Shown here: piece by piece, positions 1-11,927 of the stretch
Position numbering within the stretch: the first letter of the stretch is position 1
Layout: every line of letters starts with the position of its first letter
Source of the DNA: Salvator merianae
Taxonomy: Eukaryota; Chordata; Lepidosauria; Squamata; Teiidae
Direction: 5' to 3'
Length of the DNA: 64,000 nt
Assembly (NCBI GenBank): GCA_003586115.2
Contig: QVOM02000034.1
Span: 11,462,536 to 11,526,535, forward strand
Notes under the pieces: generated by a model
The model's input: the letters and a program-made list of their open reading frames with translations, nothing else
Databases searched by the model: none
What the model was told of the DNA's origin: nothing
Position numbers and translations under genes: made by a program

Positions 1-67
1 ACTGCACATGGAGGCTTGTAAACTTTTCTAACTCCTATATCTTACAAAAAACCCTCTTGCCTTAAAG

Positions 68-348
68 AGAGTCTCCAGATGGTGAGCGGAAATTCCTTCC
101 TCTTGCAAAATGTCCATATGTAGGAAGCACCCGCCCACTTCCTTTTGTTGTTTTTCCACCCTTCCTACATACGGGTATTTTGGAAGAGGAAGGATCCCGC
201 AAAGAAACAGCATTCAGAGGTATGCAATCGCTATTATGGAAAACCTGGTGTTGTTGCAGAGTATTCTGTAACAGTGATGCAATTATGTGCGGCAATCCCA
301 ATATAGTCCCTGGAACATTGCAGGTTTTTACCCACATCTGGAGGCATC
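68..348. repeat. Possible MITE with CTCCAGATG inverted ends
   Basis: The motif CTCCAGATG at 73-81 recurs inverted as CATCTGGAG at 335-343, and a short inner inverted pair (ATGTAGGAAG / CTTCCTACAT) lies near 120-173. The end resembles the TCCAGATGG end of the elements at 14190 and 16431. The open frames crossing this stretch have no recognisable protein. It could simply be unique DNA with a chance inverted repeat. Confidence 0.3.
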
Positions 349-404
349 TAAAGTTGTTGTTTGCCTCAGGATGGGAATCTGCAGCAACCCCACCCATTTC
401 TGGA

Positions 405-1020
405 AAGAGAGATGTCTATATTTCTCAGAAGGTCATATCTAACTGGACTGAGAAGAGAAAGCAGGCATACTGTGACATAGCTGTGAAGAAGGCAAATGTC
501 ATCCTGGGATGTATTAAGAGGAGCATATATTTTAGATCACAAGAGGTAATCATCTCATGCTATTCTACCTTGGTCAGGCCTCATTTGGAGTACTGTGTCC
601 AGCTCTGGGCACCTCAGTTTTAAACTAGATCAAGTTCAAAAGGCAGTGACCAAGATGGTAAAAACTGTAAACCATATCCTATGGGGGATGCTTAATAGAC
701 CTTGGTATGCTCAGCCTATAGAAGAGAAGACTGAGGAAAGATGCTGTCTTCAGATTTCTGAAGGACTGCCACATGGTAGACGAATTGAACCTAATCCCAC
801 TTGCTTCAGAAGGCAGGACTAGAACCAATGGGAGGAAAATAGATACAGGCTAGACATCCTGATAGGTTACTTCATGAAGTGATAAGTGCCCCGTCAGTGG
901 AATTCTTCAAGCAGAGGCTGGATACCCATCTGTCTCCAGTGGTCTAGTGAATTCTGCATTGATCAGGGATTTGGGCTTGAAGACCTTAGAGGTTCCTTCC
1001 AACTCTATTTTTCTATGAGA
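405..1020 (+). mobile_element. CR1-clade LINE, 3' part of ORF2 and 3' end, decayed
   Basis: The plus strand encodes the CR1 reverse-transcriptase C-terminal motif LVRPHLEYCVQLWAPQF at about 570-620. The VQKAVTKMVK-type segment follows in a shifted frame, then EFFKQRLDTHLSP near 900-930. The 3' end at 985-1018 has the classic CR1 ending in which a ga(c)cttagaggttccttccaactct block precedes a short terminal repeat. Stops and frameshifts break the frame several times, and everything upstream of the RT C-terminus is missing, as expected for a 5'-truncated insertion. Confidence 0.85.
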
Positions 1021-1178
1021 CTGCAAACATCAGATCTGGAAGGCTATCAGCTTCCTTCTGATTCAGAAAAATCACTAGCGTAATAGCCCTGATAGGCAAG
1101 CATGCATCCCCTGCTCCAAACCCTATATCACAACAAAAACTTCAGCGTTTTCTCAGGCAGCCTATCACAGTGGCACCA

Positions 1179-1373
1179 CCAAGAAGCAATGGCGGCTGCC
1201 GGCTTTAAGCCTGGGTGTTCGCGCCCCACACAAAGCGCCCCATGGCTGTTCGCGGGGCCTCCAGGCCTCCGTACTGCTGCAGCAGGCCGCTAGTCCCCGT
1301 GAACAGGCATGGTGCACTTTGCACGGGGTGTGAACACCCAGGCTTAAAGCTGGCGGCCGCCGCTGCCAAGAAG
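1179..1373. mobile_element. hAT-type MITE, 179 bp, with 8-bp target duplication
   Basis: The element body is 1187-1365. It is flanked on both sides by CCAAGAAG (1179-1186 and 1366-1373), an exact 8-bp duplication. The ends are long GC-rich inverted repeats: the left arm 1187-1239 starts CAATGGCGGCTGCCGGC and the right arm read inverted starts CAGCGGCGGCCGCCAGC. Both arms continue through CTTTAAGCCTGGGTGTTC. A CAG-type terminus plus an 8-bp duplication is the hAT superfamily signature. No transposase is encoded, so it is non-autonomous. Confidence 0.85.
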
Positions 1374-1649
1374 TTTGGGATATTTTCATTCCTACTTATT
1401 TTGTTCTATGGATGTGTTGGTTCAGATCTTTTTATCTGGAGCAAGATATATAGATTTGTTCCATCCTCAACAAACTAGCCATTCAAATATTTAAGAATGT
1501 CCATCTTTTTTTCTCAGTTCCTTCAACCTCCTCAAAGGGAAGTCTCTAGCTAAAAGCTGACTTGGACTTGCTACTACAAGATAGTGTTAAGAATTACTTT
1601 AATTTGTATGTAGGTATGTCTGCCTCACACTCAGACCTGGATAAGAAGG

Positions 1650-1850
1650 CCAGACAATGGGCCTTTTCTCACTTTCTACCTTAGAATGGGATAATTCTAA
1701 GGCCCAAGCAGCTGGGAGTGGACTATAGCTGCTCCTGATCATGCATACCTGTGGAGCACTAATTAGTGCACTAATTAGTGCTCCACAACCTTACCAGGAG
1801 GTGATAGTCAGCTCCTAGTAAGGTGCATCCACACTTACCTGGCATAGTGG
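1650..1850. repeat. MITE-like element carrying a 38-bp perfect palindrome
   Basis: It starts with gggccttttctcactttc, close to the ends of the elements at 27971, 51733 and 57356. Its core, TGTGGAGCACTAATTAGTG (1750-1768) followed by the exact reverse complement (1769-1787), is a perfect 38-bp palindrome. Sequences like gctcctgatca and gtgctccaca on its flanks recur in those other elements. Its outer right boundary is uncertain. Confidence 0.5.
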
Positions 1851-2142
1851 CTTCAGTGGCATACTGTGGGCGGAAAGAAAACAAGATGGATCCTTCATAC
1901 CATCCAAACTCAGACCAAAGGAAAAAAAAATCATACAGAGTGAAAAAATAAATATCTAGCCAAATGCTTCAAAAGTTCACCTTCCTTTGTTTCCCAGGCC
2001 ATTGGTAAAAAGCTGGGCTCATTCAGTGGTACTGAGACCCTTGTATGGCTTAACTTTATCCATATATACTTGAAGGTTACTTTAGGTTTGTGATTGACAG
2101 GTAAAGGAATCCTGGCATAAATGTAGAGGAATATATTTTTAT

Positions 2143-2358
2143 CTGAGTCACACCTAAGTTTTAATCCAGCTTCAGTCTACTTTTGGATTGAAAAACACAT
2201 CAGCAAAGTAACTGATCATTTTCTTTCCACACTATCTAACCCAAAGGTGGACTCTCTGAGTTAGATAATGCTGAAAGAAAACATCTTATCACTTCACTTA
2301 TTTGTTCTCTCAGGCTGAAAGTGGACTGAAGCTGGATTAAAACTTAGGTGTGACTGAG
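2143..2358. mobile_element. Non-autonomous DNA transposon, family C, 206 bp
   Basis: The body is 2148-2353 with inverted ends of about 38 bp, reading TCACACCTAAGTTTTAATCC inward from each side. A 5-bp direct repeat CTGAG flanks it (2143-2147 and 2354-2358). A second copy of the same family begins at 63933 and runs off the window. No protein is encoded. The superfamily is unknown from what is visible. Confidence 0.75.
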
Positions 2359-3387
2359 TCCTGAGAGGGGAAGTCATAGGAAATAATATTGTTCTAAAAA
2401 TAAAGAGATGATAGTGGATGATCCTTAATGAGTACACACCTAATTGGCTGAAAGACAGCAGGTACCTGCTTGGTGGCTTAATTCTCCTTAGAAATATAAA
2501 CAGAGGTACAGTTTGGACTAAAGGGGATGGGAAAGAGAGACCAGAAGGAATAGGCTGAAAAGCAATAAAGACCCTGGCATGGAAAAGCTGGAAGGACTCT
2601 GAAAAATATTCCCAGGAGAGAGTCTGCAGATGATGCCAAGAAGAGCAGAAAGTATGGACTAACTCAAAACAGACTGAAAACACGACCACCTAAGAGGAAG
2701 AAGCAGAAGTTCTGCAATAGTTCCATCCTCTGAAGGAACTTGCAGAGAGAGGTGGAGAAGGGAAGAGAACTGTGTTGAATGATAGAGTCACTTAAGTTAC
2801 CAGCTGGAAGCTGGAAGAAAACAGATGGCATGTAACTGATATCCTCAAGGTGTGTAAAATGTTTTGTAAGCAGAATCTTTCTTCCATTTCAAAGTTTATC
2901 TTTACCTAGCAAATCCCTTTTCTTCTGTTTAGAGGGAATTCAGTGTCTTTATTTTGGGCTCACATCACAACCAATCCCTCAAAGGTTTTACTAGCAGAAG
3001 AAGTGGAAAAACAGGTAACTGGTGGTACCTGTAAGGTGAACTGGAGGTGGAACTTTAGGCTTTGAGGTATTTAAAGTGAGGGCCTGAAGTAACATAAGCT
3101 TGCACGGGGAAACCATGGCATCACCAAAGGTCACACTACTTCTCTGTGAGGAAGATTGGCTTTTTGTTCTCAGCAGAGGCCCAGCCAGATCCCGCAAGCA
3201 CATAGAAATGGAGCAACACCTTCCCAATTCAAGTTTTCTAACAGCTGTCCTTCAGAGGATACAGCACTTCAAATAATAAAATGTCTTCTAGCATCCCTGC
3301 AGTTCACTCATCTAGAAATGGAACTTGATTCCTCTGTTCTTGAATAAGGTACACATGATGACTGGCAGCCTGTTTCCTGGGCATAAA
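2359..3387. other. Non-coding stretch, nothing recognised
   Basis: I see no exon, RNA gene or repeat with a clear family here. A minus-strand open frame of 131 codons at 2294-2689 starts inside the neighbouring transposon and has no recognisable domain, so it is not called. Confidence 0.5.
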
Positions 3388-3935
3388 AACGTAAGAGGAG
3401 CCTTGTTGGATCAGGCCATGGCCCATCTAGTCCAGCATTCTGCTTCACACAGTGGCCCACCAGTTGCTCCTGGGCATTCTCAAGCAGAATAAAAGGCAAA
3501 ACCTTCACTTGCTCTCAACTGCCTGCAAATGACCTTAGGAGGCACCCTGCCTGTCTCACCAACCTGGAGATAGTACCTAGGCATTCATTCTAGTAGCCAT
3601 TGATACACCTGACCTCCATGAATCTGTCCAATCCTTTCTTAAAACTATCCAGGCTAAATGCTGTCACCACCTCTTCCGGTAATAAATTCCATAGACCAAT
3701 GACCTTTTGGGTGAAAAAATACTTCCCCTTGTCGGTCCTAACTCTCCTACCCATCAGCTTCATAGAGTGTCCTCTGGTCCTAGTGTTGTGTGATAGAGAA
3801 AAGAATTTCTCTCTATTCACCTTATCCATACCGTGCATGATTTTATATATGTCAGGTCTCCTCTTAAATGCTGTTTTTCAAGGCTGAAGTGTCCAAGACA
3901 TTGCAGCCTGATTTCATATGGGCTGCAACCACAGG
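3388..3935 (-). mobile_element. CR1-clade LINE, 3' end, minus strand
   Basis: Read on the minus strand, 3838-3590 is an 82-residue open stretch with the CR1 ORF2 C-terminal signature (FFSLSHNTRTRGH, then TDKGKYFFTQKVIGLWN, then LDSFKKGLDRFMEVRCINGY). The following 3' untranslated region (3590 down to 3388) ends in the tract usual in squamates, reading inward on the plus strand as ggagccttgttggatcaggc. The upstream block LQHFSLEKQHLRGDL-like is frame-shifted near 3870-3930. Confidence 0.9.
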
Positions 3936-5059
3936 GGGGGAAAAAAACCACCCTCTCCCATGCTAGAGAAGTGTTAGATGTGGCATTATACCTATGAAGT
4001 CCTATTCTGACAAGCATGTCATCACTTGATATGAAAAGTGAAAGATCTGAATGGCCTTGTAGTTCAAATTATTTTCCAGATAAGACTGACAGTTACTGGA
4101 GAGGGAGGGAGGCCAAGTCCCCCCCTGTCAACGATGGCGAGGTGTTTATAAGTATTTGGGGTTTGAGGCTCATCAGTACAGAATAAATACATAAAGTTCT
4201 GACAATGTGATAGAATACCACGGTGTTCTTTGAGGAACAGATTTAGCTAATAATGACAAGCTGTGATTGCCCCACATATGTTACATTTTTCATATTCCCG
4301 TTCCTTTCCCCTGTCTTCCTATTGCCCTCCACCCATATCAGTCATGCTCCCTGCTGGGATGAAACTGTGTTTGACGGAAACAGAGTCTTTTTGCAGAAGT
4401 GTTTGCAGCTTCTACATCATAGGAACAAGCAGCCTATGACAGCAGAATAACTTTAATAAAATGGCAGGAAGAACTCAGATGGGCCAGTGGTAGAACAATG
4501 AAAATGTCATATTACATATACAAATTCCAATGAAAATTTGATCAATTCTGAGCAAAATTGCCCTGCTGGGACAAAGAAAAGGCCTTTCTAGTCTAGCTGC
4601 CTGGCCTTACACTGGTCAACTAGATTCCTATGGAAATTCCACCAAAGGGATATAAGTGTATTGGCATTCTTCTCACCCATGTAAAAACATCTCAATTCCA
4701 TTTGTGTGGAGTCCCCTGCTCGTATATTTACAATTTCAGGTTCCACTTGATCTCTCAAAATGTAAACAAATGAAGTTTCGCTAATCTGCTCTCAGTGCTA
4801 ATATGCAGAGCTGAGAAAAGAAAAACACATAATCCATAGCTAAGCAAATATTCTTATGGAAACCATTCAAAACATGACAGTGCAGAAAGCAAAATTTTGA
4901 TAGCTACAGAACTTTTCATCAGGCACCAAATTATACAAAATAGGAAAAGTTGAGACAACAAGCGTAGTGGGGAGTAAAATACCAAAAAATAGAAATAGTA
5001 ATACCATTCTTCACATCATAAAATCCCTGCAGACCAAAGTGGGATCCGAGGTCCTGTAT
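3936..5059. other. Non-coding stretch, nothing recognised
   Basis: This AT-rich sequence has no supported exon, hairpin or known repeat. Open frames are short and lack recognisable motifs. Confidence 0.45.
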
Positions 5060-7655
5060 CTTGTGATGGGCCAATGAGACAGACTGGGGATGCTGTTCGT
5101 ATACCCTCCACTATGCTGCCCATCAGCCTCCCTGACTGAGCTGGCACATAGAGTCTTTTGTGTGTTGTGGGAGAACCCCATTGCAATAGTCCTGGAGGAC
5201 TTTAACATTCTTTCAGAGAGTACTCTTGTAGGACCAACTCAAGATTCCGTGTCCTGTATGACAGCCATGGGACTGTCACAGATTGTGGTTGGTCCAACGC
5301 ATAGGGCAGATCATACACTTGCCCTGGACTACAGGAGGGTGGTCTGGATATTTGGATCTTAATGCCACCCCACTATCATGGACAGACCATCATTTGGTAA
5401 AGTTTGATAGCACTCCCCTATTGCAAAGGCAGGGGACATAATGAGGTGCTCCGCCACCAGAGACTTATGACATTTGAAGGATTCCTGAATAGTCTAGTGG
5501 AATTTTCTGAAGCCAGAGCTGGTGAACGTGCTGAGGTTCTCATGAACCTGTTGAGGTTCCACAAACCTTTTGTATAAGAAGACATGACAGCTGTTGACAT
5601 GATTTGCTCCTGAGTGTCCTCTCTGGTGCTGTGGAGTTTGAGCTGCTCCATGGTTTTCTGAGGAATTCCAGACAATGAACCAGGTCATGAAATGGCTGGA
5701 GTGCTAGCGGTATGCTACTCACCATGAAGGGTATGAGCACATAATCCTGCCAATGACATGGCAGTGAATGCTGCAGAGGAAGCTTATTTTGTAGCCCCTG
5801 TTGCACCCTCAAGTAACCATCTAGTAGAGCCCTCTAGAGTGGTATTGTCATTTGCCCCTTTAATTCAGTATTAGAACCCTCAGAAACCTACTGTAACAGC
5901 TTTGCAAGGTATTTTGAGGATAAAATTGCACATCTTCATGTTGATCTGAATGTTGCTGTTGATAAGATGTTTAGTGAGGTATGCAAGACACCATCTGGTC
6001 TTGCTTTATGAGATCATTTGCAGTTTTTAAGGACTGATGACGTGCATAAGACACTTGCAGCTGTTCATCCCAAAACATGCTCCTTTGATCCTTGCCCATC
6101 TTGGCACATAGAACAAACTGTGCGGATATGACCGTGTGGGTCCAAGGTGTACGAAATGCTGTACTATGGGATGGGTTGGTGATATTAGCCTTGAAAGAGG
6201 CTGTGTTCAGCCACTCCTAAAAAGTCTTCCTTGGATCCTGGGCTGTTTCAACTATTGTCCAGTTGCAAATACCACCTTTTGGGGCAAAGTTTTGGAGCAG
6301 ATAGTTGCTGTTCAGCTGCAGGCATTCTTGGAAGAAACCAGTTGTCTAGATCCATTTCAATCTGAGGTCAGGTCTGGTTTGGGGACAGAATCAGCTTTGG
6401 TTGCCCTGATGGATGACCTTCTGAGGGAAAAAGAAAGAGGGAGTATGATTCTGTTGATCTTCCTTGATTGCTTAGTGGCCTTCAGTACCATTGACGATGG
6501 TATCCCTTTGGATTGCATCTGGGAGATAGGAACGGGCAGCAATCCATTACAGTGGTTCTCCTCCTACCTGCAGGAATGATCTTATAAACTTGCTTTGAGT
6601 AATTATAATTCTGTGACTTTAACTCTGTCACCAGGAGTTTGGGGGCTGGAGGTAATCAATATGCTGATGACACTCAGATCTATTTCTCCATAAAGTCTCA
6701 ATCAGGAGAGACTGTGAATGTCCTGAATCAGTGCTTGGATGAAGTAACGAGCTGGATGTCAGCCAACAAAGTTTGACCTCTGATAAGATGGAGAGTTTGT
6801 GGGTAGGAAATACCAAGATCAAGAATAGGGGCTTTGCCTGTTCTAGACAGAAGAGTTGCCTGTCCAGTTGCCTGCGAGTTGCCTGTTCTGTGCTCTTCTT
6901 CAGAAGGAACAGGTACATAGTTTGAAGGTGCTCTTGAGGTCATCTTTGTCCATAGCAGCTCAGTTGACTTCTGTGGCCAGGAGTGTCTATCACCAGCTTC
7001 CACTGCTATATCAGCTAATCCATTACCTAATCAGGCATAACCTGACCACTACTGTCCATACCTTGGCAGCCTCACATTTAGATCAATGTAATGCCCTCTA
7101 CATGGGGCTACCCTTGTAATCTGCTCCAGAATTTACAACAGGTTCCAAACGCAAAGACCAAGTTGTTGAGTGTGGTACCTGCTTGGGCATACATCACACC
7201 TGTACTCAAACAACTCGAGTTACTTGGCCAGGTTCAAGGCTTTATACTTGACATATAAAGTCCCAAATAAATTGAAACCATGGTATCCTAAAGAATGCAT
7301 CCCTCATTACAATCCTGAAAGCCTGAGTTTATCTGGAGAGGTCTTACTGCAGGTCACATGTATTACAGAATGGCACTTTATGATGGCTCGCAGTTGGGCC
7401 TTCTCACTGGTGTCAACTTGCTTTTGGAATGTCCTCCTCTCTGATGGTCATGAGGTGTCTACATATACAGCTTCTAGGGACCTATTAAAGACTTATTGTT
7501 TTATTTAGGCATTCCTTATGTGAATGTTGTTTTTTCTCCAGTCCACTCAGTTTTTAATGTGTCCTTGGTTCTATTACACTTGTTTTTAATGTTTTTTGTA
7601 AACTACTCTGAGATCTTTTAAAATAAAAAGGAATATAGAAATGTTTTAAACAAAC
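5060..7655 (+). mobile_element. L2-like LINE, long but decayed ORF2
   Basis: This is the most complete LINE of the window. An endonuclease fragment appears at 5189-5212 (VLEDFNIL, compare GDFN) with GLSQIVVGPTHRADHT downstream. The RT palm follows at 6240-6579 (LEETSCLDPFQSEVRSGLGT, then LLIFLDCLVAFSTIDD), and the catalytic YADDTQIYFS box lies at 6657-6689. The LDQCNALYMGLP motif is near 7080-7110. The 3' end runs to a short AAACA-type tail near 7650. Stops, frameshifts and probably internal deletions make it inactive. It belongs to the L2/CR1 group of non-LTR retrotransposons; the exact subfamily needs a library search. Confidence 0.85.
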
Positions 7656-8370
7656 AAACTCCATTTTTTGGTAGACACATAACAGATGTCCACTCCCTGT
7701 TTTCTTAATCCAGGTCTCATGAGACCAGAAAAAAATAAGCCTGAAGACAGTTGTGCTGGCAGCAACCAGCATGTCTATCATTTGAATCATAACTGGTGAC
7801 TTTGTTTGTCCATCAAGCTTTCTCATGCTGTTGATGCTGCTCAAAATTTTGTTCCCCCATAACTGGCACTCACTTTGGGGAGCTTTTCAAGCCACAGGTG
7901 CTTGTTAGGGCACTCTTACTATCAACACCATTCAAGGTGACCCCAGCCATTGGTGCTGTACCTGGGGGCTTTCCAGATTTTTCCCAGTCTCTTTCAACTG
8001 CACAATCCAGCCCTTGGTGCCACCCTGAGATTTTCAGGGAAATCCGTGGTGCCTCAGACATGTCACCCTAGGTGTGGCACCAGCAGCACCAAGAATCTCA
8101 GCCATGTTTTCCTGCCCTGATGTTACCTCTCTGTCCATCAGGATCCAACCTAAGTGGCTGGATTAGGACCCCCCGTCAAAACACAGACTTTTACTCCTTT
8201 AGATGAAAACTCACACATCATGGAATAAAGCAGAAATGTGCTCTCAAAGCAGAAGGCTAAAGAGAACAGATATTTGCAAAAAGAATTGCAAATTTAAACT
8301 CAACATGGAGTTGTTGCTGATCTGAGACTGAAATTAATAAAATTAATTACAGTCATGGATCAGGTGAGAG
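7656..8370. other. Non-coding stretch, nothing recognised
   Basis: No exon, RNA gene or clear repeat family was identified between the LINE tail and the MITE at 8371. Confidence 0.4.
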
Positions 8371-8506
8371 CAGAGATTCCCAAACTTGGGCCTCCAGCTG
8401 TTCTTGAATTACAGTGCCCATTATTCCTTGACTTTGGCCACACTGATTGGAGCTGATGGGAACTATATATCAGCAACTTCTGGAAGCCCAAGTTTCGGAA
8501 TCCCCA
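8371..8506. mobile_element. Short MITE with CAG-type inverted ends, about 136 bp
   Basis: The left end CAGAGATTCCCAAACTTGGG and the right end read inverted, CTGGGGATTCCGAAACTTGG, form inverted repeats of about 28 bp that continue into CCTCCAG / CTTCCAG. The inner text (ttccttgactttggccaca, gctgatgggaacta) fits a widespread amniote hAT MITE type. No matching 8-bp duplication is visible, so the superfamily is inferred from the termini only. Confidence 0.65.
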
Positions 8507-8804
8507 GAGCCAGAATCAAGTCACCAGTTGGGTCTTTTGAAGCTTGCTGCTGTAGATTTCAAAATGGCGTCCTGTTTTTTTCACAGCTGTAGCTATTGCT
8601 TGTTACAGCAGATTGGGTTCTATACCCACAACCACCACCTCTAAAGCAACTATCATGCAACTTTCCATTGCAACTTATGCCAAGGGGGTATATATTGTAC
8701 CCCCCCCCAACTTCATAGTCCCAGTTGCCATGGCCTTCCCCCACCACGAGAGCAAGATTTTTTCTACATAACCACCAGCACCGCTGCTGCCAGGGAGTAG
8801 TAAC

Positions 8805-9018
8805 CCAGTGCGTATAAGAGGAGACCTCACTGAAGTATATAAACTTATGCATGGTACAGATAAGATGGATAAAGAAAAATTCTTTTGTCTGTAAAACCAT
8901 TTGTGGGGAGTCAAGAGCAGGTGAAGGTTTTGCCTTCATCTTCTGCTTGAGAATGCCCAGAAGCAATTGGTGGGCCACTGTGTGAAACAGAATGCTGGAC
9001 TAGATAGGCCTGATCCAG
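8805..9018 (+). mobile_element. CR1-clade LINE 3' end, copy 1 of an adjacent pair
   Basis: The plus strand encodes RGDLTEVYKLMHGTDKMDKE near 8820-8880, the CR1 ORF2 C-terminal block. It then jumps by an internal deletion into the 3' untranslated region (ggagtcaagagcaggtgaag, then gggccactgtgtgaaacag, then ctggactagataggcctgat). A second copy of the same 3' region follows at once. Confidence 0.85.
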
Positions 9019-9049
9019 CAGGGTTCCTCTTAATTCATGAAAGAGAGAT

Positions 9050-9284
9050 GTCTCAATGCCTACTAGAATAGATGCAAAGTACTGCCTCCAGAGTGGAGAG
9101 ACAGGCAGGATACCTTTAAAAGCCATTTGCAGGGAGTCAAGAGCAGGTGAGGGTTTTGCTTTAATCTTCTGCTTGAGAATGCCCAGAAGCAATTGGTGGG
9201 CCACTGTGTGAAACAGGATGCTGGACTAGATCGGCTGTGGCCTGATCCAGCAAGGCTCCTCCTATGTTCTTATGCACATTCGGG
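9050..9284 (+). mobile_element. CR1-clade LINE 3' end, copy 2
   Basis: It repeats the 3' region of the preceding copy (agggagtcaagagcaggtga, then gcccagaagcaattggtggg, then ctggactagatcggctgtgg) and ends with the typical cctatgttcttatg terminus near 9275. The coding part reduces to a short piece around cctactagaatag. Confidence 0.85.
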
Positions 9285-10525
9285 ATGTGTTCAAGCACAC
9301 GCTTTTCAATGTCCCTGGGTTGATTTTGAAAAGGTAGGGACAAATATAAAAGATAGGGGGGAAGCTTTAGCTCATCCCCAAGCGTCTTATACTCCATTCC
9401 TTCCACAGACCCCAAACAGTCACTCTTGGGGCAGGACACAACGGTTTGGGTCAGATAGGGTGGGAGGCTGGAAGCTCCTAAGCCAATGCCAGCTTGTTAA
9501 AGCCGCTGTCCAGTTGAAGGGCCTGGAACAATGGACTGGCATCAGCCAAAGGGAAGTGAGCAGGGAAGGCAGTAACGCTGACAGAGAAAGAGAAAGCAAG
9601 CCAGATAGGAGTCTTTTAGGCACTTATTTTAAAAACTGTGTGACACAGGTTTTTTGGTGCTTCCTCGGTTGGAGCATTCCTGTGTACACAGGCACCTGAA
9701 AAATGTGCAGTCTGATCACAGCCTTAGCTATGTACTAAGAAAGGATGGGTACAAATTAATCAGCAAGGTTGATTAAGAAAGCTGTCATCAAGTGGCAAAT
9801 GTTGATGGGCAAAGTTTCTTTATTTTTAAACTGGAAAAGGATGGCTTCCAACAGAAGGCCACCCTCTTCCAGTGCTGCAAAATAGAAATATTTCCTCCGT
9901 AAATAAGCTGCTTGGCCATCCTATACCCTTCAGGCAATAGAAAATCAACCTTTCTCTCATTGAAGATCTTAAGCTACATGCGCAGTTGACCTTCAGAGTT
10001 ATGGCTACCGGGCCAGTGCACTTATTAACCAACAAGTTGTTTCCAGAACTGTAACAACCTTTAAGAGTGCCCTCTAAAATGATGGAAGGACTTTCAATCA
10101 GATTAAGAAGAAAAAAAAAACCCAGCAGCTCCACTGCACATATAAATGTTCTTATTCATGTCCAGTAGCTACTGGTAAAATGACAGTGGCAGCAATTGAG
10201 CAAATTGGTTCTTAGAACAATCTCTCCCAAGAATTGATTTGGACAGGTGAGTCTGAAGCTCTCTAGGTACTTCAGCTGCGTCCACTGTTATAATGTAAGT
10301 GGCTGCTGTTACACACTTCTGCATTAGTCTTGCAAGCGGTTTCTTGTGGTTGCTCTGCAGAAGTGGATCTTTCTCCTTTGGACTGGTTGATCTTGATATT
10401 TTATATTTAGCTTGCAGTATGCTGCTATTTGTTCCAAATAGTTAGATATGTGGGTTCCATTTAGAAGCAGGGCAGAATAAAAGTTTGATGAAAAAGTAAC
10501 TAAATTAATAAACAAATTTAGAATG
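9285..10525. other. Non-coding stretch, nothing recognised
   Basis: A 168-codon plus-strand open frame at 9193-9699 begins inside the CR1 tail and shows no domain, so it is not called. No family-level repeat was recognised. Confidence 0.4.
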
Positions 10526-10745
10526 ACTTCTCCTCTGAGACACACCAGGCACCATCATCACATATCATTCAATTCCTGTTGAAAACTTACCTTTTCCCTG
10601 AAACTTTTGATCATTATGATGCTCTTTCTCCAGGTGGTCTACCTTTGTTTTCCTTTTAAAAAAAAAAAAAAAAAAAAAGCTATTTTAAACTGGTGGTTGT
10701 GTTATTGTTTTAAATTAGGTTTAGAATCATTAGGTGAAAGATGGA
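10526..10745 (+). mobile_element. L2-like LINE 3' fragment
   Basis: The text gagacacaccaggcaccatc followed by cctgttgaaaacttaccttt matches the L2-like C-terminus seen at 20640 and 23070 (RQAP-type block, then the KTHLF-type block). A poly-A stretch sits at about 10659-10678. The match is short and decayed. Confidence 0.5.
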
Positions 10746-11927
10746 TTTTATTGGCAATAAATAAATCAAAGTATTTAATAAATAGGCAAACACTTTTATT
10801 TTGACGGGAGACTTGTGAGAGAAGGAGGAAAGCAGCACACCAGAATCTAAGACCTTGCTTACATTATCCAAAATCAGCAAAATTTTGGGAGAAAATGCAC
10901 ACAGCATCCCACTTATAGCATAGCAGTTCCTGAAAAAGCTGCAATTTTTGCACTTTGCTACGTTCCTGCTTTCCTGGGAAGCACCAATAAAATGCTTCCG
11001 TTCAGTGACAACCAGCAAAACTGAGCTGGTGCAGAGATGACTGGCAGTCTTTCATTAGAATAAAGTGGTCTTTGATCTGCTGTACCATGATGAACGATAG
11101 CTTATCAATCACTGTACTTCCACACCACCTTTGCTTCACTAGTTCTGGTTCCCAGACTGGTGCCTTTCTAGTGGTCCTTCCAGAGAAATTCCATTGGTAA
11201 ACAAAACACAAAATGATTCACTTGCTGTATTGCTCTGGCAGTAAATGTGAACAGGGACTAACAAGCAGCCCATTTTTTTTTTAATTTAAATTTCTCTCTT
11301 ACCCATCACCCATGCATCTCAGGAGGCCACAAGGCAGAACAGGCAAACAAACAAAATCAATAAAACCATGCAACTAAAATGCAGCAGCTCAAACCAATCA
11401 GTTCAACTGGAAAGAGTGCCCTTCCCGCAAATTTCAGAATGGCAAAATGAAAGGATATCTTTAAAAACAAAAGGATTGCATGAAAAGATAGATCTTAACC
11501 AAGTGCCAGTGAATGTATAGCATCAGTGCGTGTAGGAGAGATATTATTCCATAGTCTACGGTACACTATAGAGAAATATATCAAACTTCTGCTCCAGTGC
11601 TGTTTGCTTTGACAAACACATTTTCCTGTCTTGAGTCTAGGATTGAGCTAATAATAATGGTTTGAATATTCAAAAACTCATCAGCAGCCCAAATCCCATT
11701 AACAAGAACCAGGACGTCAGGCCATGACACTTTAGTAGAATTTCAGTGCCCCCACATTCAATAGAATGAACAAAGCACCTGTTTTAGGTGGATAGAGCAG
11801 AAACTTGCAATGTCTTCCAACAGGTCTCCGGTGCTGCCATACCTACAGCATGTTTTAAGCATCAGATATAATATGAACTTTGATTTTTTTTTTCCTTTTT
11901 TTATCTAGGCTTTTAAACCGAATGGAG
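10746..11927. other. Non-coding stretch, nothing recognised
   Basis: No exon, RNA gene or repeat family was identified before the LTR at 11928. Confidence 0.4.

Noticed and set aside
1650..1850. Palindrome as a bacterial-type terminator or operator
   Set aside because: The genome is clearly vertebrate and the palindrome sits within a MITE-like repeat.
9193..9699. 168-codon plus-strand frame
   Set aside because: It starts inside a CR1 3' untranslated region and has no recognisable domain.
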